Source: Nitrosospira multiformis
Lineage (GTDB): Bacteria > Pseudomonadota > Gammaproteobacteria > Burkholderiales > Nitrosomonadaceae
DNA: 64,000 nt
Assembly (NCBI RefSeq): GCF_003050865.1
Contig: NZ_QAOK01000010.1
Location: 1 to 64,000, forward strand
Direction of reading: 5' to 3'
Positions within the stretch are counted from its first letter, which is position 1; the number at the start of each line of letters is the position of its first letter. Below are positions 37,470 to 46,774 of the stretch, piece by piece. The translations under genes were made by a program, and so were the position numbers. The notes under the pieces are model-generated. The model saw nothing but the letters and a program-made list of their open reading frames with translations. It did no database searches and was not told the origin of the DNA.

Positions 37470-37999
37470 CACAACTGCCTCATCGTGGCGTGGATATCGC
37501 TGAACGGAATGGTATCGGCGGCAGCCCCCAGCAACCGGGCCGGATTGAAGACAAAATTGAAGACATATCCCGTAATCCTGACCTCGACCAGTGTAACCGA
37601 CGTGCCGGCGGCGGTGGTCGTAGCGCTGGACGCAATCGTCACCATCCCGGTCGTCAAACCCGGCGCCAGCGCCGGCCCGCTGCAACTGGTATTGCCATAT
37701 ACCGCCAGGCATCGGGCTTCCTCCAGCACCGGGCCGTAGGAAGCCGGATCTTCGGGATTATGGTGCGACAGCAGGCGCGCCGCATCGCGCACTGTCTTGA
37801 CAAGCGTGTTGTACTGGTACAGGGCGCGGCCGTATTCGGCGATGCCGAACGCCAGCAGCATCAAAGGGATCAGCAGCAGGGCGAACTCCACGGCGACAGC
37901 GCCGCGCATCTCCCTGCGCTTCGTTCCCCAGCCGGCATGCGGAAATGTCCGCCTGCTGTAAGTCCGTCTGTCATATTCCTGCTTATTCAGAGTAGTCAT
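37469..37999 (-). CDS. tadE: TadE-like minor pseudopilin (first of two)
   Basis: This 176-residue protein has a basic N-terminus (TKRREMRGAVAVEF) running into the hydrophobic segment ALLLIPLMLLAFGIAEYGRA, the standard TadE signature. A Ser/Thr/Gly-rich periplasmic domain with a Cys pair (CLAVYGNTSC) follows. ATG 37999 has GAGGA 8 bases upstream; another ATG at 38014 overlaps the tadG remnant stop (ATGA) and is also possible. The frame continues far upstream, but that part is a shadow of the preceding gene. Confidence 0.85.
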   Translation of the reverse strand: MTTLNKQEYDRRTYSRRTFPHAGWGTKRREMRGAVAVEFALLLIPLMLLAFGIAEYGRALYQYNTLVKTVRDAARLLSHHNPEDPASYGPVLEEARCLAVYGNTSCSGPALAPGLTTGMVTIASSATTTAAGTSVTLVEVRITGYVFNFVFNPARLLGAAADTIPFSDIHATMRQL

Positions 38000-38010
38000 C
38001 ACGGTAATCC

Positions 38011-38631
38011 TCATCGCACCAGCACCGGGACGAGCGGGCCGCCGCTGGCGGGTCCGCCGGGTACGCCGGAACTCGCGCAGGGGCTGCCCTCGTCGTCTGA
38101 CCGCCCCAGGTATTCGAGATACATGCGGTCCGCGCCGGTTCCGGTGCCCCCCATGTTGGTATTGATCGGATGCAGCATCAATATGCAGGCCCAGGACTGA
38201 ACCGGTGCAACCGTCGAGCCGCTGGTGAAGCCGCTGCAATCCAGCACGGCGGCAGTCGCGAGCCGGCGGTCCCCACCGCCTGCCTGGAGAGCGGCGGAGC
38301 CGATGATCGTTCCATTCGTGCGCAACCCGGTAGTGGTGTCACCCTGGTAGGGCGCATACACGGCCCGTTTGTTCCTGAAATCGGCAAACGCATTAAATTT
38401 GGAGGGCCAGCTTCCCGCGGCGTCGGTATAGGCGCGACCGGTATAGTCCGGCACCGACTCCCCCTGCTTGACGCTGCCCTGGTAGATGCCGAAACGGCTG
38501 TTCCAGTGTGCCGCGAGCGAAGACATGACGCCGGCTTCACCGACCTCCGTGCCTATGGCAGGAAGATTGCACACGCCCGGACCCGAAGTACACCTTGTAC
38601 CAAGGTACAGGTTGCGTGACAGCCGGCGCAA
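38011..38631 (-). pseudogene. TadG-like protein, C-terminal remnant (N-terminal half missing)
   Basis: The 206-residue frame begins directly after a TAA with only a TTG start and no ribosome site. It lacks the membrane segment and pseudopilin head that TadE/TadG-type pilus proteins carry at the N-terminus. The visible part resembles the extracellular C-terminal region of such proteins, with Cys residues and segments like NAFADFRNKRAVYAPYQGD and GGPLVPVLVR. The stop overlaps the next gene's possible start (ATGA), so this end of the operon is intact. I infer a 5' truncation; a real short gene from ATG 38526 is possible. Confidence 0.5.
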
Positions 38632-39150
38632 TTATGACATCCAAATAGAAAGGAGCCGCGGCCACAGTCCGTTGCGGATGCCCTTCTTCCGCTTTTCCCC
38701 CAACTTTCTTCCGGAGGACTTCTATCCCATTCGATCTGCCTGAACCTGCGCGTCCTTATGCGGCCGTGCCCTCCCCCTCCCTTTATGCTGGTGAATTATC
38801 CGGGCGACAGCTTGTCGGCATTGCGGGAAACAGGGGGGAAAAGATGCGTCATCTCAAAATTTGATGAACCGGATTTTGATTACTGAAGCGCAGCACTGAG
38901 CAGCACGCGGATCAGCTACAGGAGGTGAAATAAGCGTGGTGCCGCTGACCGCTGATAGCAGACGGCATGACGTTTGCACTGCCTGCTCGCCCGCATGTTC
39001 ACCTGCCGGGCGATGCACGGTATGATGTCGCGTTCGTGTTCCCCTGTATCCCATGCATTCCACCGCTTTCCATCTCATTGCTTCCCACTACCACCAGTTA
39101 CTACCAGTTTCCCGATTGTTTTTCCCATGATGCCCACCCGCAGATGAACG
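38632..39150. other. Spacer between the Tad remnant and bioA, no convincing gene
   Basis: No Flp pilin, prepilin peptidase, CpaB or secretin sequence is visible here on either strand, although these normally precede such a gene cluster. One perfect ribosome site (ACAGGAGGTGA, 38917-38927) stands before a 29-codon open frame, GTG 38936 to TGA 39025, with four Cys residues (CTACSPACSPAGRC). That frame might be a small peptide or chance. The rest shows nothing recognisable. Confidence 0.4.
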
Positions 39151-39190
39151 ATGAGTCCCAATGAGTCCCAATGAGTCCCACTGAGTCCTT
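39151..39190 (+). repeat. 10-bp tandem repeats forming the bioA start
   Basis: ATGAGTCCCA occurs three times (39151, 39161, 39171), followed by a decayed fourth copy CTGAGTCCTT. Each copy supplies an ATG in a different frame; only the third is in frame with bioA. The first two open frames end after seven codons. Confidence 0.9.
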
Positions 39191-40484
39191 GTACCAACGC
39201 AGCCTGAATTCGGTCTGGCATCCCTGCACGCAGATGAAGCAGCATGAATCGCTGCCGCTCATTACCATTTCACGCGCGGAGGGGGTGTGGCTGTACGACG
39301 GCGACGGCAAACGGTATCTCGATGCCCTCGGTTCCTGGTGGGTCAATCTGTTCGGTCACGCCAACCCGCGCATCAACGCAGCCATTCGCGAGCAACTCGA
39401 CCGTCTGGAGCATGTCATGCTGGCCGGATTCACGCATGAACCGGTGGTGGAATTGTCCGAGCGCCTGGGCAAACTGGTATCGAACCAGCTGGGGCATTGC
39501 TTTTATGCGAGCGATGGCGCATCCGCCATTGAGATTGCGCTGAAGATGAGTTTTCATTACTGGCACAACCTCGGCCGTCCTGAAAAGAACCGTTTCGTCA
39601 GCCTGCAGAACGACTATCACGGCGAAACGCTGGGTGCGCTTGCGGTCACGGATGTGGCGCTCTTCAGGGAAACCTATGCGCCGCTCCTGCGGCCGGGCAA
39701 TCATGTTCCCACTCCGGACTGGCGCCATGCCTCGGGGGGCGAATCGCCGCAGGAACATGCCCTGCGCGCCGCCGCGGCGCTCGAAACGCACCTTGCGGCG
39801 CATCATGCGGAAACCGCCGCGCTCATCCTGGAACCGCTGGTTCAGGGGGCAGCCAGCATGGGCATGTACCACCCCGATTATCTCAGGCGGGCACGGGAGA
39901 TCTGCGACCGGTACCAGGTGCATCTCATCGCGGATGAAATCGCGGTTGGGTTCGGCAGGACGGGAACGCTGTTCGCCTGCGAGCAGGCCGGTATCCTGCC
40001 GGATTTCCTCTGCATCGGTAAGGGTTTGACGGCGGGCTATCTTCCTCTCTCGGTCGTGATGACCACGGAGGGCATCTACGCTGCCTTCTACGGCGACAGC
40101 ACGGCGCACGCCTTTCTGCATTCCCATACTCATTCCGGAAATGCGCTGGCCTGCCGGGCCGCGCTCGCAACGCTGGATATTTTCGAGCAGGACGGAATCA
40201 TCGAGGCGAACCGCATCAAGGCTCGCTATCTCAATCAGGCATCCGCGCCTATCACAAGGCATCCGCTGGTGCGGAACTTCCGCAATTGCGGGATGATCTG
40301 GGCGTTCGAAGTCGAAACTTCCGACCCGTCGTTTTCCGGAAAATTTTTCCAGGCTGCGCTCAGGCAGGAGCTGTCCCTGCGGCCACTGGGAAACACCGTC
40401 TACTTCATGCCGCCGTATGTGATCAACGAGCAGGAAATGGACCTAGTGGTGGCAGGCACACTGGCGGCGCTGGATTCATGGTGA
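39171..40484 (+). CDS. bioA: Adenosylmethionine-8-amino-7-oxononanoate aminotransferase
   Basis: BioA transfers the amino group of S-adenosylmethionine to KAPA, giving DAPA on the way to biotin. The 437-residue PLP enzyme shows the N-terminal SVWHPCTQM, GSWWVNLFGHANPR, the PLP lysine in CIGKGLTAGYLPLS and the HSHTHSGNALACRAAL segment, all diagnostic. The start lies in the third copy of a 10-bp repeat and has no clear ribosome site, which is unusual. No other biotin genes are nearby. Its last bases overlap the next gene's likely start (ATGGTGA). Confidence 0.93.
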   Translation: MSPTESLYQRSLNSVWHPCTQMKQHESLPLITISRAEGVWLYDGDGKRYLDALGSWWVNLFGHANPRINAAIREQLDRLEHVMLAGFTHEPVVELSERLGKLVSNQLGHCFYASDGASAIEIALKMSFHYWHNLGRPEKNRFVSLQNDYHGETLGALAVTDVALFRETYAPLLRPGNHVPTPDWRHASGGESPQEHALRAAAALETHLAAHHAETAALILEPLVQGAASMGMYHPDYLRRAREICDRYQVHLIADEIAVGFGRTGTLFACEQAGILPDFLCIGKGLTAGYLPLSVVMTTEGIYAAFYGDSTAHAFLHSHTHSGNALACRAALATLDIFEQDGIIEANRIKARYLNQASAPITRHPLVRNFRNCGMIWAFEVETSDPSFSGKFFQAALRQELSLRPLGNTVYFMPPYVINEQEMDLVVAGTLAALDSW

Positions 40485-41821
40485 AAACGCATGCTGAGCA
40501 AACTCCCATGCGACTGACTTTTCTCGGCGCGGCAGGCGAAGTCACGGGTTCCTGCTTTCTGATCGAAACGCCCCAGGTACGGTTTCTGGTGGACTGCGGG
40601 ATGTTCCAGGGCGGCCGGGAAGCGGACCGCAAGAATCGCGAGGCCTTCGATTGCGGCCCCGAAACGATCGATTTTGTCCTGCTGACCCACGCGCATATCG
40701 ATCATTCCGGATTATTGCCGCGCCTTGCCATGCTTGGGTTCCGGGGGCCAATCTACACCACCGCCGCCACTGCCGATCTGCTCGCCGTGATGCTCAAGGA
40801 CAGTGCCTATATTCAGGAAAAGGAAGCCGAGTGGCAGATCAGGAGCGCGGATTACGATGAGGAAATCCTCCCGCATCCTTCAGTGCGTTGTGTTTTTCGC
40901 GATGCCGGCCACATTCTCGGTTCGGCCATCATCGAACTGGGGCTGACTTCCGGCAACAGGCACAGGAAGCTGGTATTTTCCGGCGATCTCGGCCAGCCGG
41001 GTCATCCCGTCATAAAGGACCCTGCCCCTGTGCATCAGGCTGATGTGTTGCTGCTGGAATCGACCTACGGCAACCGGTTGCACCGCAACATGGCTGATAC
41101 GCTGGATGAGCTCGTTCACGCCATCAATGACACGCTCCTGCGAAAAGGCGGCAATATCATCGTGCCGGCCTTCACGGTGGGGCGAACGCAGGACCTGCTT
41201 TTTCTTCTGATCGATCTTTACCGTCAGGGCAAAATCGGCGAGATGGATATCTATGTGGATTCTCCCATGGCGCTGGCAGCCACGGAGATCACTCTCAAGC
41301 ATACCCGGCTGCTCGATGAGGAGATGTCGGACGCGATGAAGTGGCTGCGCCACAACAGCGGCAAGCCGCGCATCCATTTCGTTCAGAGCGTCGAGGAATC
41401 GATGCGCCTCAATAGCATACGAAAGGGAGCCGTTATCATTTCGGCAAGCGGAATGTGCGACGCGGGCAGGATCAAGTATCATCTAAAGTACAATCTGGGC
41501 AGGCCGGAATGCAGCATACTCATTACCGGCTTCCAGGCGGTGGGCACGCTGGGGCGCAGATTGGTGGACGGAGTCAGATCGGTGAAGATTTTCAACGAAA
41601 ATGTGCCCGTCCGGGCGGAGATCTATACCATCGGCGGTCTGTCGGCCCATGCGGACCAGGCCGACCTGCTCGCCTGGTTGAGCCACTTCGACCCTCCTCC
41701 CGCCCGGACTTTCCTCGTTCATGGAGAACCTTCGATTTGCGCCATCCTGGCCGACGCCATCCGGCAGAAACTGAACTGGAATGCAAGTATTCCTGTCCAA
41801 TCCGCAACCGTTGAGATCTAG
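40478..41821 (+). CDS. Beta-CASP metallo-beta-lactamase-fold RNA-processing-type hydrolase
   Basis: This 447-residue protein has the metallo-hydrolase signature THAHIDHSG near residue 70, VDCGMFQGG before it, and the beta-CASP/RNA specificity elements (SGMCDAGR, GGLSAHADQADLLAWL, LVHGE). Homologues act as exo- or endoribonucleases related to CPSF-73; the substrate here is unknown. The ATG at 40478 overlaps the bioA stop, suggesting coupling; an internal ATG at 40508 (MRLTFLGAAGEVTGS) is the alternative start. It is followed directly by dacB. Confidence 0.88.
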   Translation: MVKTHAEQTPMRLTFLGAAGEVTGSCFLIETPQVRFLVDCGMFQGGREADRKNREAFDCGPETIDFVLLTHAHIDHSGLLPRLAMLGFRGPIYTTAATADLLAVMLKDSAYIQEKEAEWQIRSADYDEEILPHPSVRCVFRDAGHILGSAIIELGLTSGNRHRKLVFSGDLGQPGHPVIKDPAPVHQADVLLLESTYGNRLHRNMADTLDELVHAINDTLLRKGGNIIVPAFTVGRTQDLLFLLIDLYRQGKIGEMDIYVDSPMALAATEITLKHTRLLDEEMSDAMKWLRHNSGKPRIHFVQSVEESMRLNSIRKGAVIISASGMCDAGRIKYHLKYNLGRPECSILITGFQAVGTLGRRLVDGVRSVKIFNENVPVRAEIYTIGGLSAHADQADLLAWLSHFDPPPARTFLVHGEPSICAILADAIRQKLNWNASIPVQSATVEI

Positions 41822-41822
41822 C

Positions 41823-43469
41823 ATGGCCCTGCTCACACTTCTGGAAAACTCGCTGGAAAAGCCGCAGAAAAACCTGACCAGAAACTCGTCCGGAAACTCA
41901 CTGACAAACTTGCATCGCGCACCGCTAGCACGGGCAGTAAAGTGGGCATTATGCAGCCTGCTTGTCTTCCTGCCGCTGCCGGGTTTGGCGCTCGACCTGC
42001 CTGCCCCGGTAAAACATGCGCTCGCGCAGGCGGGCATCCCCCGGTCCGCTGTCGGCATTTACGTGCATGAAACCGGCGCAGGACAGCCGCTTCTGGCTGT
42101 CAATGCCGGCACCGGCATGAACCCGGCCTCGGTGATGAAGCTTCTGACTACATTCGCCGGACTGGAACTGTTGGGGCCGGCGTACGCATGGAAGACGGAA
42201 CTGTACGCGGATGGAATCATACGGGATGAGGCGCTTCACGGTAATCTGGTCATTAAGGGCTACGGTGATCCGAGGTTGAATCTGGAGAACTTCTGGCTGC
42301 TCACCCGACGGCTGCGCCAGACCGGATTGCGCGAGATCACCGGCGACCTGGTGCTCGACAGCAGCCATTTCGACCTCCCCGGCAGCGATCCCGCCGCGTT
42401 CGACGGCAAGCCCTATCGCGCATACAACGTCCTCCCCGAAGCGCTGATGGTGAATTACCGGACGCTCGCGCTGCGACTGCTGCCGCAGCCGGAAAGCAGG
42501 AGCGTGCGCATCGTGGTGGACCCCCTGCTGCCATCTCTCGACCTCAAAAACAGCCTGACGCTCACCAACGGTGCATGCAATGACTGGAAGGACGCCCTTG
42601 GCACGGATATTCAGTCCGGCCCCGGCCTCGACAGCCGCGTGTCCGTGACGCTCAAGGGCAGCTATGCCTTTGGGTGCGGTGAAAAAACCCTGTTCCTCAG
42701 TGTTCACGACACTGCCCGCTATACCTTCGACCTGTTCAGGCAATTGTGGGAGCAGCAGGGGGGTGTTCTGCGCGGCACCGTGCGCAGGAGTGCCGCTCCG
42801 GGAGGAACTGTTCCGCTGGAAACCCACCAGTCTCCTCCCCTGGCAGATATCGTGCGCGATATCAACAAGTTCAGCAACAATACCGCCGCGCGGCAGCTCT
42901 ATCTCACCTTGGGGCTGGGCAGCGAACCGTTCAGGGAACCGCAAGTAATGCCGGCTTCCTTCAGCATCGGCTACGGGAATGGCCGAGCCGCCGAAAATGG
43001 AACAATGCCTTCCCTGGATGGAACCGGGGAAAATCCCCCCGGGTCACGCGCGACTCTCGCCAGATCGGAAAAGGCCATGCGGCAATGGCTCGCTTCCCGC
43101 CAACTGGTCTTTCCCGAGCTGATCCTGGAAAACGGGGCTGGCTTGTCGCGGAATGAACGCATCAGCGCCGGGCACATGGGCCAACTGCTGCTCGCCGCAT
43201 TCCAGAGCCATGTCATGCCCGAGTTTATCTCTTCCCTGCCCATCGCCGCAGTGGACGGCACCATGAAGAAAAGGCTGAACCGCAGCGCTGCCGCCGGGCA
43301 GGCCCATATCAAGACAGGCCTGCTGGAGGGGGTAAAAACCATGGCGGGTTATGTGCGCGACAAGTCGGGCAGGCGCTCGGTCGTGGTTTTTTTCATCAAC
43401 CACCCACGCGCGGAGAGCGGACAGGTTGCGATGGATGCACTGCTCGATTGGGTCTATGAGGGGCGATAA
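41823..43469 (+). CDS. dacB: D-alanyl-D-alanine carboxypeptidase/endopeptidase (PBP4, DacB)
   Basis: DacB trims or cleaves peptidoglycan cross-links in the periplasm. The three active-site motifs of the serine penicillin-binding fold are present: SVMK near residue 102, SNN in KFSNNTAARQL, and KTG in HIKTGLLEGV near 496. A hydrophobic export signal (WALCSLLVFLPLPGLALDL) ends near residue 56, with a long basic/polar lead. The frame is open from 41781, which would overlap the previous gene by 41 bases; ATG 41823, two bases after that gene's stop, is preferred. 548 residues. Confidence 0.9.
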   Translation: MALLTLLENSLEKPQKNLTRNSSGNSLTNLHRAPLARAVKWALCSLLVFLPLPGLALDLPAPVKHALAQAGIPRSAVGIYVHETGAGQPLLAVNAGTGMNPASVMKLLTTFAGLELLGPAYAWKTELYADGIIRDEALHGNLVIKGYGDPRLNLENFWLLTRRLRQTGLREITGDLVLDSSHFDLPGSDPAAFDGKPYRAYNVLPEALMVNYRTLALRLLPQPESRSVRIVVDPLLPSLDLKNSLTLTNGACNDWKDALGTDIQSGPGLDSRVSVTLKGSYAFGCGEKTLFLSVHDTARYTFDLFRQLWEQQGGVLRGTVRRSAAPGGTVPLETHQSPPLADIVRDINKFSNNTAARQLYLTLGLGSEPFREPQVMPASFSIGYGNGRAAENGTMPSLDGTGENPPGSRATLARSEKAMRQWLASRQLVFPELILENGAGLSRNERISAGHMGQLLLAAFQSHVMPEFISSLPIAAVDGTMKKRLNRSAAAGQAHIKTGLLEGVKTMAGYVRDKSGRRSVVVFFINHPRAESGQVAMDALLDWVYEGR

Positions 43470-43703
43470 CACTCATTAACGAAAGTTGTGCTTCGAGAAC
43501 CACCCCAACGCTTCCTGATACGCCTCATCATGCGGATCTCAACGATCCTGCAGGGATGTATTGCCTTTTGCCTCTCCTCTTGACAGGCATAAGCGCCTCC
43601 ACAAAATTAAAGCACTTCCTCCCGGCAGCCGTTATTGACAGCATCCTTCATAGCCGTTTGAGTGGTCCAGCAGGAGCAGACCACTGTTCCGCAATTAACG
43701 CAT

Positions 43704-44204
43704 ATGGCGAAACAACTCGAAAAACTCATGTTTGTACAGGGCGGCCGGTGCTTCTTCTGCGACCAACACATTCCTGCGACGGAAGCGAGCGTGGAGCACT
43801 TGATAGCGCGAGCAAATGGCGGCGCCAACAGCGAGGATAACTGTGTTGCCTGCTGCAAATCGCTGAATGCACTGCTCGCGAACAAGTCCCTGAAGGAAAA
43901 ATTGCGCATCGTACTGAACCAGAGAGGGCAATTTAAATGCCCAGCGTGCTACAGCAGTAAGGAAACCCCTTACAGCACCGAGAGCAATGGGCTTCGACTT
44001 GAAAGACTTTCCCGGATATCGTCAGATCTCAAGAGTCGCCGTTCCGCCCTTCCCCGAACGGTTAACGCACTTCGCAACACAATCGATGCCGCTTTTCAAA
44101 AGAAACTGACTGCGGAAGATATCACCTCAATCCTCGATGAACTGCAATCCAGCGGTCAGATCACAGTCAGTGAGAATAAGGTTGAATATCAACTTGCGCC
44201 CTGA
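43704..44204 (+). CDS. HNH-type nuclease-like protein
   Basis: This 166-residue protein has a compact HNH/zinc-finger segment: CFFCDQ, then VEHLIARANGGANSEDNCVACCKSLNALL, with the metal Cys pairs, the catalytic-type His (in EH instead of the commoner DH) and the conserved Asn. A further CPAC pair follows near residue 85. The rest is helical and charged. ATG 43704 (MAKQLEKLMFVQGG) is chosen over GTG 43662, which has no ribosome site either. Target is unknown. It stands alone between dacB and trpE, with no mobile-element context. Confidence 0.7.
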   Translation: MAKQLEKLMFVQGGRCFFCDQHIPATEASVEHLIARANGGANSEDNCVACCKSLNALLANKSLKEKLRIVLNQRGQFKCPACYSSKETPYSTESNGLRLERLSRISSDLKSRRSALPRTVNALRNTIDAAFQKKLTAEDITSILDELQSSGQITVSENKVEYQLAP

Positions 44205-44315
44205 TGCTTCCCGACGGTTGCAAGCATTACGTCGCGCTCTTCGCCACACCACGTAGCGAAGTGCTTGCGTAATCTCCTCACGTTCAAGCATTCATGGCTA
44301 GCGTTATTTCCGTTT

Positions 44316-45797
44316 TCATTCAATCCTGCTGTCCAACCCGCCCTCCGCAATCTCCGCTGCGCGCAGCAGCGCCCTGGCCTTGTTTTGCGTCTCCACCCAT
44401 TCGCTTTGAGGAACTGAATCGGCTACGATGCCGGCGCCCGCCTGGACATGCAGTTTGCCATCCTTGATCACGCCCGTGCGGATGGCGATAGCCAGATCCA
44501 TATCCCCGTTGAATCCCAGATATCCGACTGCACCCGCATAGATTCCGCGCTTCGAGACTTCCAGTTCATCGATGATTTCCATTGCCCGCACCTTCGGCGC
44601 GCCGCTCACGGTGCCCGCGGGAAAGGTGGCACGCAGCACATCCATCGCGTTCAGGCCGGGCTTGAGCCGGCCTTCGACATTGGAAACAATGTGCATGACG
44701 TGGGAGTAGTGCTCGATGCGCATGTTCTCTGTCACCTTTACCGTTCCGATCTGCGCTACGCGTCCTGCATCGTTGCGCCCCAGGTCCATCAGCATTACAT
44801 GCTCCGCCCGCTCTTTCGGGTCAGCGAGCAGATCAGCCGCCAGTGCCGCGTCTTCTGCCATAGTTTTGCCACGTGGACGGGTTCCCGCGATCGGCCGTAC
44901 CGTAACCGTTCCACCCTCGAGCCGCACCAGGATTTCGGGCGAGGCTCCCACCACGTAAAAGCTGCCGAGGTGGTAATAAAACATGTAGGGAGAAGGATTG
45001 AGGCTGCGCAGCGCACGATACAGTGCGAGCGGCGAGGCGCTGTACGGTTTGCTGGTGCGCTGCGACAGCACCACCTGCATGATATCGCCATCAAAAATGT
45101 AGCGCTTGGCTCGCTCCACTGCCGAAATGAAATCTGCCTCCGCGAACTCCGATACGGGCGCACCCGATTCACACGGCGCTTCCAATGGAATCCGCAATGG
45201 TTCCCGGAGATATCCCAGCAGTTCCTTCAACCGTTTCCGGGCGCTGGAATAGGCGCCCTCCAGAGCAGCGTCCCCATATACAATGAGGTAGAGCTTGCCG
45301 GAAAGATTATCCACCACTGCCAGCTCCTCCGAAACCAGCAGCAGGATGTCCGGCGTATCAAGCGTATCGGACAGCCTGTGCGCGTGCTCGCCAGCGAGCC
45401 TGCGCTCGATATAACGCACCGTATCGTATGCAAAGTAGCCCGCGAGACCACCGCAAAAGCGGGGCAACCCGGGATAAGGTGCCGCCCTGAAGCGCGCCAT
45501 ATAGGATTGAACGAAAGCAAGGGGATCTTCCGACTGGAATACCTGCCTGCTGCTGGGGTCGATTACGCTGACATCGCTGCCGCGCACTTCGATTCGACTG
45601 CGGGCGGGTAAGCCGATAACTGAATAACGTCCAAAACGCTCGCCGCCCTGGACGGATTCCAGCAGATAGGAATAAGGCTCATTCGCCAGCTTCAGATAAA
45701 CTGACAGCGGAGTGTCAAGATCGGCAAAAGTTTCGAGGACGACAGGAATGTGCGTGTAGCCCTTTGCCGCCAAGGCATGGAATTCTGCTTCCGTCAT
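44316..45797 (-). CDS. trpE: Anthranilate synthase component I
   Basis: TrpE converts chorismate to anthranilate with ammonia supplied by TrpG. The 493 residues show the chorismate-binding signatures [38 protein letters not shown] and [19 protein letters not shown]. The N-terminal domain ([21 protein letters not shown]) holds the tryptophan feedback site region. It is preceded by gph and rpe, a common betaproteobacterial arrangement, but no trpG, trpD or trpC follows; the downstream neighbour is the convergent HNH gene. Confidence 0.96.
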   Translation of the reverse strand: MTEAEFHALAAKGYTHIPVVLETFADLDTPLSVYLKLANEPYSYLLESVQGGERFGRYSVIGLPARSRIEVRGSDVSVIDPSSRQVFQSEDPLAFVQSYMARFRAAPYPGLPRFCGGLAGYFAYDTVRYIERRLAGEHAHRLSDTLDTPDILLLVSEELAVVDNLSGKLYLIVYGDAALEGAYSSARKRLKELLGYLREPLRIPLEAPCESGAPVSEFAEADFISAVERAKRYIFDGDIMQVVLSQRTSKPYSASPLALYRALRSLNPSPYMFYYHLGSFYVVGASPEILVRLEGGTVTVRPIAGTRPRGKTMAEDAALAADLLADPKERAEHVMLMDLGRNDAGRVAQIGTVKVTENMRIEHYSHVMHIVSNVEGRLKPGLNAMDVLRATFPAGTVSGAPKVRAMEIIDELEVSKRGIYAGAVGYLGFNGDMDLAIAIRTGVIKDGKLHVQAGAGIVADSVPQSEWVETQNKARALLRAAEIAEGGLDSRIE

Positions 45798-45936
45798 GAT
45801 TCAGGCTCCAAAAAACAGAAAATGAAAAAATACCGCAGACCGGATCAATGTCTATCGAACCGCCAACGCCAACCCCCACAGTGCCAGTAGCACCATCCCT
45901 GGGTTGCATATCTTTCCTTTTCCGTTTTTCCGTTGC

Positions 45937-46665
45937 TCATGACGATTTCTGGATCAGCTTTGTTGCCTCATATAACGATGGGACGATCGCATCGCAATCG
46001 AGTTCGTATACGTCGCGCCCTTCGTTGTATCCATAGGGAACACAAAAGACGTGACAACCCGCCGCACGCGCAGCCTGGGCATCGTTCAGCGAATCCCCGA
46101 CCAGCAGCATCTCACGGGGCCCGATTTCGAAGCGTTCACAAGCGTGCAGCAAAGGCATCGGGTCTGGTTTCTTTTTCGGCAGACTATCGCCCGAAACCAC
46201 GATATCGAAGTAATCCAGCAATTCCGCCGCACGAAGCAGCGGCAAGGTAAAAGCCTCTGCCTTGTTAGTCACGCAAGCAAGCCGGAAGCCGCCTGCGCGC
46301 AATGCGTTCAATCCCTCGCGCACGCCGGGATACGCACGCGTGTCCACATACAGCGTTTTTTCGTAGCTCTGCTCATACAGCGGCATTGCACGCTGCAAAA
46401 GGTCTGCATCGGGCTCGCCATCGAGGTCGCCGGTGAGCGAGCGTTTCACCAGCTTTTCTATCCCTTTGCCAATATAGGATTGGATGGTTTCCAGCGGAAG
46501 CTCGGCTTTCCCCAGTTCCTTCAGCATCATATTGGCAGCTGTGGCAAGATCAGGCGCCGTATCGAGCAAGGTGCCGTCGAGATCGATCATGACTGCTTTG
46601 ATCGGCAGGGGAAAATGCGTATCAGGGGAAGAAGCACGTGCAAGCGGAGAAAAGCTTTTGTTCAC
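45937..46665 (-). CDS. gph: Phosphoglycolate phosphatase
   Basis: This 242-residue haloacid-dehalogenase-type phosphatase removes phosphate from 2-phosphoglycolate, a by-product of RuBisCO oxygenation and DNA repair. Motif I is MIDLDGTLLDTAPD near residue 26, motif II VTNKAE, and motif III with KKKPDP and VGDSLND. Length fits. It lies between rpe and trpE on the same strand. In a Calvin-cycle autotroph such as an ammonia oxidiser, rpe and gph together would serve carbon fixation and salvage; that link is inference. Confidence 0.93.
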   Translation of the reverse strand: MNKSFSPLARASSPDTHFPLPIKAVMIDLDGTLLDTAPDLATAANMMLKELGKAELPLETIQSYIGKGIEKLVKRSLTGDLDGEPDADLLQRAMPLYEQSYEKTLYVDTRAYPGVREGLNALRAGGFRLACVTNKAEAFTLPLLRAAELLDYFDIVVSGDSLPKKKPDPMPLLHACERFEIGPREMLLVGDSLNDAQAARAAGCHVFCVPYGYNEGRDVYELDCDAIVPSLYEATKLIQKSS

Positions 46666-46774
46666 GTCGTGTTATCCATATTCATTGAAAAATGATACCG
46701 GCTCGTTCGTATAAGCGACAAAGCGACTTCCAGACGGATCGCTCCAGACTTCGGGAGCCTGCTCACGGGCCTGC

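Noticed and set aside
38486-38743. Plus-strand frame across the start of the tadG remnant
   Set aside because: It is antisense to the remnant and rich in Arg and Pro, with no motif of pilus or other proteins.
45715-45909. Minus-strand 64-codon frame between gph and trpE
   Set aside because: It overlaps the trpE start region in another frame, has no clear ribosome site and no run of Trp codons that would suggest a leader peptide.
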